64,000 nucleotides of DNA from contig CM067508.1 of the NCBI GenBank assembly GCA_034509495.1, positions 23,611,033 to 23,675,032 of the forward strand. The letters run 5' to 3'. Each line of letters begins with the position of its first letter. Within the stretch, counting starts at the first letter, position 1. This stretch comes from Acestrorhynchus altus. Its lineage: Eukaryota > Chordata > Actinopteri > Characiformes > Acestrorhynchidae. The notes beneath the pieces were generated by a model, which saw nothing but the letters and a program-made list of their open reading frames with translations, did no database searches and was not told where the DNA came from. Made by a program: the position numbers and the translations under genes. Positions 57,579 through 64,000 of this stretch are shown here, piece after piece.

Positions 57579-60002
57579 GTGTCTGTTCACTTCAATGGGA
57601 CTGCATGGAACATCACCTTGAATCTTGACTGTCATTGTATAAATGCACCATTTTTTGGATGCATATTTTGTCCCGCTCCCCGGACACTCAGCACTCTGGC
57701 GGTGAATGGAGCTGTGGTCTGGATGCTGAGCATCTGCATGATGATTGGTGGATCAGTCAAAAGGCTGGATCTCATTTTGATTGATAACTATTTTGAGATA
57801 AACATAGTCATACTGGGAGCTCTGTCCCATCATGGATTTTTCAAGTGAAGTCGAAAGACAAACTACAACCCATTTCTTTGTATTTGTTGTTTATTTACTT
57901 ACACTGTTAATAGAATGCACTCATAGTATTTCCTTGTTTCAGTGTAATGATTTCAACATTTCCTTGTTTGAGTTTAATATTGTTTAATTAGTTTGTTCAA
58001 TCAATAATTTATTGGCTCGGAGTGAAAAAGCCAGCTAGCAAGGTGCACATAACGGCAGACAATGCCATTTGTTACTCTTCCTTACAAGGAGAAACTTAAA
58101 CAGCAGGGCAGATCAACACCTAAGATTGATTTGGTGCAAAAAGTAGGGAGAGGTAACAAGTGTTTTCAGCTCTCTTGGCATGACAAAGTTAGTTGGCTGA
58201 CTGAAGGTGCTGTAACTAGGAAATCATCTCAGGCATCAAGTCTTGTCTGGACAAAATTAGGTTTTGGGGATTTGTCTAACTTTGACTGGACTTATAAAAG
58301 GCATGAAATGAGCAATGAACATGTGAGTGAATGTGCAGTGTTCAGTTGCCTGGGCAGGGTCAGAGATGTACAATGCAATTAATGAATTAATGAAGTCGCA
58401 AAAATTAACGAAACAGTCAAACAAAACAGGGCCTTCTTAAACTGCCTTATCCATGTGACTTCCTTGCTTGGCCGACAGGAGCTATCATTTATAGGGCATG
58501 ATTAGTGTGGTGAATCATCCAGTAAAGGGATTTGCAGAGAGTTCACAGAAACATTATCTAAATATGACTCCTGTCCTGGCCACACAATTGCAGTCATCAG
58601 CTGTGTTTTCTGGTATGTTGTCTAATTCTATCCAAAATTTCTTGAGCTCTGCTCTTGTAGCCACTGTTTCTGATTAGATCATAGATGAAATTCAGAATGC
58701 TCCCAGGTGGATGAAACAACTTGCCACATACTTGCCATGTCCAACTTCCTGTCATTGTTCTCTATGTTGATAGTGCAGGTAAAATTCAGGAGCACTTAAT
58801 AGGGTTTTGTTGATGCTTCTGAGGGCCGAGATGCTCATTTTGTTTTTGAAGTATTAAATGAAAACATGCAGGGCTACAATTTTAGGGATAAACAAATACA
58901 TACAATGGGGCTCCTGTCATGGCTATGCACATAGACTTGATCTGGTGCTCTCACAGTGGGCTAAATGCTTGTCTGAGTGTAAAATTTTTTTTGCCTCACT
59001 CTCTGGGTGTGCCACATTTTTCTCCAAATCCACAAAGTTGGACATCTTTTCTTGAGACTGCAGGATGTTCAGGGTTACCCAGAAACATTCCTACTGGGAT
59101 TTCATGTCACGGATAGTGAGCACTGTGGCAAACAACTATGATGGCCTCCTGGACATTACTGCAGATAACACAATGGCTGATGAAACAGTGAATTGTGCCA
59201 TAGTTTTTGTAATGAAACTGGAGTATTTTGTATTTGTGGTCATGTTGTACCCCTGTGAACAAATCTTCTCAGAGACTGATGTGGTCTTTGATATTGTCCA
59301 GCAGAGGGCCATGGATGTTCTCTACTGCAAGAAAAGAATGGAGTCTCTTCTTGCTTTTGTCAAAGAGAAGAGGTCAGAGGGGGCCTTCCAAACTGTTTAT
59401 GCCAAAGCAGCAGGTCTCACATCTGACCCACAAGATAAGCCCATGAGAAATTGTTGTCTCTCCCAATTCCAGGATCCCCAGGAGCGCTACAGAAGTCTTT
59501 ACATAGCCACCCTTGCTAATACTCAGCATTTTTCACTTTTGGGAAGTTTGCGCTTCTTAGAATTAGTCAATCCAGGGAAGTTTGATGACATGAAAGATGT
59601 GTTTCCAGAAGAGGCCTGAAAAGATATGGCTAATACTTTGATTGAGGGAGACTGAGTTCTGACCTGTATTCAAATCAGGACTTGGAGGGTAATGGGAAAG
59701 CATTGTGATTTCACAGTGATGGACTGTGGACTGTTGGACAGTTCAATGCCTCAGCTGTACAAACTGGCAACAGTTGGAGCTACATCTGCAGGTGTAGAAA
59801 GGAGTTTCTCCTGTTTAAAAAGGCTTAAGTCTTACACCTGCAACTCAATGGACCAAGGCTATCTAAGCAGCCTAGCTCTGCTGGCCATTGAGAAGACACT
59901 GGTCAACTCCCTGGAAAAGATGCATACTTGGTACGATAGGGTCAAAGGCCATCAAGCCAACAATGAGCTTCCCTTTCTTAAAAGACGAGCAGCCACAACT
60001 GC
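57579..60002 (+). pseudogene. Decayed hAT (ZMYM/TTF-type) transposase
   Basis: Plus-strand blocks in family order: a TTF-type zinc-finger-like region about 58117-58340 (CFQLSWHDKVSWL, GFGDLSNF, KRHEMSNEHV) that has lost its middle CxxC; a DUF4371-like region with GYAHRLDLVLSQ near 58935; a core at 59065-59619 (ITADNTMADETVNC, KRMESLLAF); and the hAT C-terminal dimerisation motif VGATSAGVERSFSCLKRLKS near 59781. Stops and frameshifts separate the blocks. The role of 57579-57850 is uncertain (possible 5' leader of the element); ends were not found. Confidence 0.85.
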
Positions 60003-60755
60003 CCTGGCCCTAATCCTAACCTTAACCTCAACACAAACACTTATTCTGAATAATAACTCTTATTTTAACCTGAACCCCAACCCTAATCTGAATCATCCTT
60101 CTCACAATATTCCAAACCCTAACCTCAACCCAAAACTTAATCATAAACCCTACCCCTAATCTTAAAATCAACCCAAACCAACATCCTGTCCCTAATTTTA
60201 ATCTTAACCTCAACCCAAACCCACATCTTGACCCTAATTTTAATCTTAACACAAAACCTAATCCTAACCATCATCCTGCCCTAATCTTAACCCTAACCTC
60301 ACCCCAAAACCTAACCTTAAACCCTAATCCTAACCTTAACCTCAACCTCAAACCTAATTTTAACCCACATCCTCACCCTAATCTTAACCTTAATCTCAAT
60401 CCAAATTCTAATCCTAACCCACATCCTGACCCTAATTCTAATCTTAACCTGAACCCAAACCCTGATCCTTACCCACATCCTGACCTTAGTTCTAATCTTA
60501 ATGTCAACCCAAACCCTGAACCTAACCAACATCCTCACTCTAATTCTAACTTTAACCTAAACCTAAACCCAACCTCCACCCAAAACCTAATCTTAAACCC
60601 TACCCTTAACCTTAACCTCAACCTAAAACCTAATACCAACCCACATCCTAACCCTAATCCTAACCTTAATCTCAATCCAAAATTTAATCTTAACCCACAT
60701 CCTGACCCTAATTCTCATCCTGACCCCAAACCAAAGCTCACACTGGCCCCTTAAA
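60003..60755. repeat. Degenerate CCCTAA-like minisatellite
   Basis: About 750 bp of variants of AACCCTAATCCTAACC. A 54-bp (nine-hexamer) period is visible, e.g. between successive CCCACATCCTGACC blocks near 60419 and 60473. Low-complexity minus-strand frames (RVRMWVRIRV type) are by-products of the hexamer repeat. Confidence 0.9.
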
Positions 60756-60783
60756 CTCAGTGTAATTTAATTAAGCTCCAGAT

Positions 60784-60990
60784 ACAGGCTGCTCCAGATT
60801 ATTCCCGGGGCTAGAGAGAACACTAACTTTGAAAAGCTACTCTTTTCTCTGGTCAAAACTGCTCCATGGCTCCCTCTCCACAATGCCTGCATGTAAGGCA
60901 GACAGACCTGGGTAACCATCCTGCATAGATTCGGCTTCCACATTAATAGCATTTTCGACACGAGAATGCAGAAACAATGCCAGCCCAGCA
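60784..60990. repeat. Dispersed repeat shared with 46530-46790
   Basis: GAGAACACTAACTTTGAAAA, CCACAATGCC, AATAGCATTTTCGACACGAG and AATGCCAGCCCAGCAGACAC. Confidence 0.65.
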
Positions 60991-61766
60991 GACACAGGTC
61001 TATAATAGGTTGTTGAGATGGTCTGTATTAGACTACTGATTTGGATCAGGGGTTTCTCAGGTGAACATGTACAGAAATGTACTTGGACTCCCCAAATAGA
61101 GTGAAAAGCTGCCTCCAGAAGTGTTTCGAACAGTGCTTTTGCAAACAAGCATCTTCTACACTGAATTGCTAAATCATACATGTTCCTTTTCTTCTGCTCC
61201 ATCATCATGCTTAAAGCCAAACAGCTGGGATTGCAACACAACAGTGCGACTCCTCTATAGTTATAGTGTAATTGGCCCTGTCCAGTTTATAACACACACA
61301 CAAACACAGACAGCAACACTAATGCACACACTCATTTCGCCTCCATCACTAACTCGGACCATGTGCGGCAGAACACAAACAAATAATAAGTGACTCACTT
61401 TTCTCTTTGGTGAAAAAGGCGCTCAAGTCTCCAAAAGCTGCAGGGCAAAAGGCTAATTCTGCTTTAAATGGCGTCTCCTTATTACTGCTGCTGCAAGATT
61501 GTTCTCTTACACACACCAGATTGCTCTCTTACATCATATACATACACACAGAGCTGTTGAAGCACAGGGAGCCGGAAATGTGTGCAAGATGAAATAAATG
61601 CAATTGCAGAGGTCAATATTAAACAGGTAGCCATTAAAAAAAGGTAAAGGGTTCTAGGTATTACAGGGGGACAGTAAATAGTGATAACAATGAGTTCAAT
61701 ACTGGTCCCGAAAGAACCCCTGCTCTGGACATTGTCGTTATTACACAACAGCTATTACAGTTATTA
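60991..61766. other. No recognisable feature
   Basis: Short frames on both strands, none with a recognised domain. Confidence 0.4.
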
Positions 61767-61769
61767 CTC

Positions 61770-62015
61770 TTAACAGCCCAAGATCCACACATTGCAGACA
61801 GCTACATACTGTTTTCTAGGCTTCATAACTCAGGATCAGAGCAACCTACATACACATATATCATATATCATAACAAATCCAGATGTACATGCTTGACCTG
61901 CATGCAGTCTCGGACTGATCAGAAAGAGAGGGTGGGGCTGATGACATAACTGACCCTGATATTGAGTTATAGAGGAAAATGAGAAGGGAGGGGCTGATTA
62001 AATGTGTGAAGGTCT
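61770..62015 (+). repeat. Dispersed repeat shared with 3490-3838
   Basis: TTTTCTAGGCTTCATAACTC, GCTTGACCTGCATGCAGTCT, GGACTGATCAG and GGTGGGGCTGATG. Confidence 0.75.
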
Positions 62016-62842
62016 TGTTAAGTTGCTGCTTAGCTGGATCAGATGTGCTGGGAGCAGGGAAAACCCTACAAAAAGTCTTCCAGAGTCATGATTGGGAATC
62101 AGTGCTGAAAGAATTTAAAGGCATAATTGGCTCTTTGACTAAGTGCATGGTTCTTCAAATCCTTTCTGTAAAATACACAAACTGTTTACACTGTATTCTT
62201 TATACTGTATGTTCTTAATGGTTTTTTAAGTGATGCCATAAATTGACCACTTGTGGTTCCATAAAAATCATGTCAGGTAGGTGAGATGAATAAATGTAAA
62301 TAACCTGTAAATTGATTCAACGTGAATTTTCACCAGTGATGGTTCTCTGGACCTTTGAAAAGGTCTTCTCATTCACATACTCTTTTAAGAGTATGGTGTA
62401 CTAGTACATCTAAAAAATATATTGTTAAAAAGGGCATTTGTCAAGGGTTTTTTTTGTGTGTACTTGTAATCAGAATGGCCTATAGCTCCAAATTCCATGA
62501 CTTTAATTGCAATGAATGTGTAAGATATGAAAGTTGACCGCTAGTATAAAAGACTATATACAAGAGTTTTACTTGGATTTGAAGAATCATATAACCAGGC
62601 AAAGAAGCATTTATGCATTCGAATGGTTGTCATGCTTTTATATAGAATATTACCTCCAATAAGCAACTCTTTTTTAACAGTGCACAAAAAAAACTGAAGA
62701 GAAAAAATTAAAGGCAGGGAAAACCATGCACATGGTAGAAGGAGGTGTTAATAGATTTCCCGCAGCTTTGTACAAATTTGTCATGCAGATTTGGTCCGGG
62801 TGTCGAGTTTCAGCTGCAGCAAATTACCCGCCATTGACCCTT

Positions 62843-62846
<4 letters not shown>

Positions 62847-62916
<70 letters not shown>
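62847..62916. repeat. (CA)35 microsatellite
   Basis: Uninterrupted CA tract. Confidence 0.97.
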
Positions 62917-62917
<1 letters not shown>

Positions 62918-63570
62918 TAAATCTGTTAGTCTCTTTCTGAATGCACCATGTGGTACAGATTATAGAGAACATTTATAAAATGAGTAACATAATGTTCTTT
63001 AATATACTGACACATTTTCTAAGTTGTAGTTTATGCTTCTAATGAATCTCTACACCAAGAGATTATCAATAGGAATTTTAATGATGTTCTCCATGCCCCA
63101 TGAACCTATACATGACCAGCTCTGCCTATACACAAAACTGATCTCTGCAGAAAATGTTTTGAGTAATGCCATAGAAAGACCATTTTTGGTTTCACATAGA
63201 ACCATTTTTTTAAAGGAATAATATTTGTGAAGAACGTTTTGAAGATTTAAATTGAAGCTTATACATAAATTACCAAATTTCACAACACCTTTACCAAAAT
63301 GATTCTTTTATAGTATTGCTCAAAGAACCATTTGTAGCACTTTTAGTTTTAAGAAGATATATCCAAATGTGTGCATAGAGCATAAAGGTTTGGGCATATG
63401 TTTCAAAACTACGTTTTCACTGTATTTAAGTCATAAATGTTTAAGTAAATATTATGTATAATGTTCTAAAATATATGTTTGTGTAGGTTAATACATGGCT
63501 GAAATATATATTTTAATTTCAAATAAATCTGATGAACCATAAAATTATGTCTACATCTTTTTATATCTTC
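62917..63570. other. No recognisable feature
   Basis: AT-rich with several AGAACCATTT-like motifs (63190, 63325) but no defined repeat. Confidence 0.35.
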
Positions 63571-63574
63571 ACTG

Positions 63575-63805
63575 TCCAACACATTAACACACTACCATGT
63601 CAGTGTCACTTCAATGCTGAAAATGATCCTGAAGGGTCATGAGGGTGAAAGGACACTAACAAAGTATGCAGAGAAACAAATGGACAACAGTCTGTAATTA
63701 TAGAACTACAAAGTGTTCCTGTATCATTAAATTAAATGTGATCAAATGGACAATGAGTATATAAAAAAGGAGGTGGTCATAATGTTCTGGTTGATCGGTG
63801 AATAT
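63575..63805 (+). mobile_element. Palindromic MITE, right-end fragment
   Basis: ACCATGTCAGTGTCACTTCA, GTAATTATAGAACTACAAAG and GGTGGTCATAATGTTCTGG match the right arm of 36446-37107, with a terminal TGATCGGTGAATAT. Confidence 0.75.
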
Positions 63806-64000
63806 CACGTTTCTATATGTGACAAATATATGAAATATTTTAAGGGGTTCCCTTTACAGCATTCTCATGGCATATATCTGAAGGCTATATGTTGCCTTAT
63901 ATCACATTCTCCACATGGGTGAAGTCATCTGAGACACATATTTGTGTGGGTGTTCCTATGGAGGATCTTTCAGGAACAGTAAACACAGCAGCCTCTAAAT

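Noticed and set aside
60028..60538. Arg/Val/Trp-rich repeat protein on the minus strand
   Set aside because: Product of reading the degenerate CCCTAA-like hexamer array, not a gene.

Overview
The window is vertebrate nuclear DNA. It is AT-rich, full of long (CA)n and (CT)n microsatellites, tRNA-derived SINEs, Tc1/mariner relics, MITEs and a dead hAT element, and it holds one large intron-split gene. The repeat content and the gene's divergence from the human protein point to a teleost fish. The particular MITE and SINE families make me think of an ostariophysan (catfish, characin or relative), but that is an inference from memory.

The only gene I can support is hepatocyte growth factor (hgf, one of the teleost hgfa/hgfb copies). 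It lies on the minus strand from the ATG at 52649 down to the TAA at 29846. I could place all 18 coding exons; every junction is GT-AG, the phases agree across all 17 introns, and the joined CDS is 2151 nt (716 codons plus stop; human HGF is 728 aa). The order is short signal peptide, PAN/N domain, four kringles each split over two exons, activation-cleavage loop, and a serine-protease-like beta chain. The beta chain has lost all three catalytic residues; the human protein, by contrast, keeps the Asp. The promoter side (52700-52910) is GC-rich with three CCAAT boxes, a GC box and a TATA-like element. A G-rich 11-bp minisatellite lies just inside intron 1, and a very long (CA)n abuts the acceptor of exon 9.

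The flanks (1-29.8 kb, downstream of hgf; 53-64 kb, upstream) contain no recognisable host gene. The left flank holds Tc1/mariner relics (1-190, 10225-10605, 12270-13250, 15500-16120, 24500-24860), SINEs (3843-4148, 12832-13135, two tRNA-like heads near 9.1-9.4 kb), about seven copies of one MITE family, and a telomere-like array with a 100-bp dimeric period. The right flank holds a Tc1-like pseudogene with recognisable ends (54503-55528), a decayed hAT/ZMYM-type transposase (about 57.9-60.0 kb), and a 700-bp degenerate CCCTAA-like array directly after it.

I saw no CRISPR array, operon, bacterial gene or new multi-gene system. The points most worth a second look are the triad-less HGF beta chain with two extra cysteines, repeats close to hgf splice sites and promoter, and the nested or telomere-like repeat structures.
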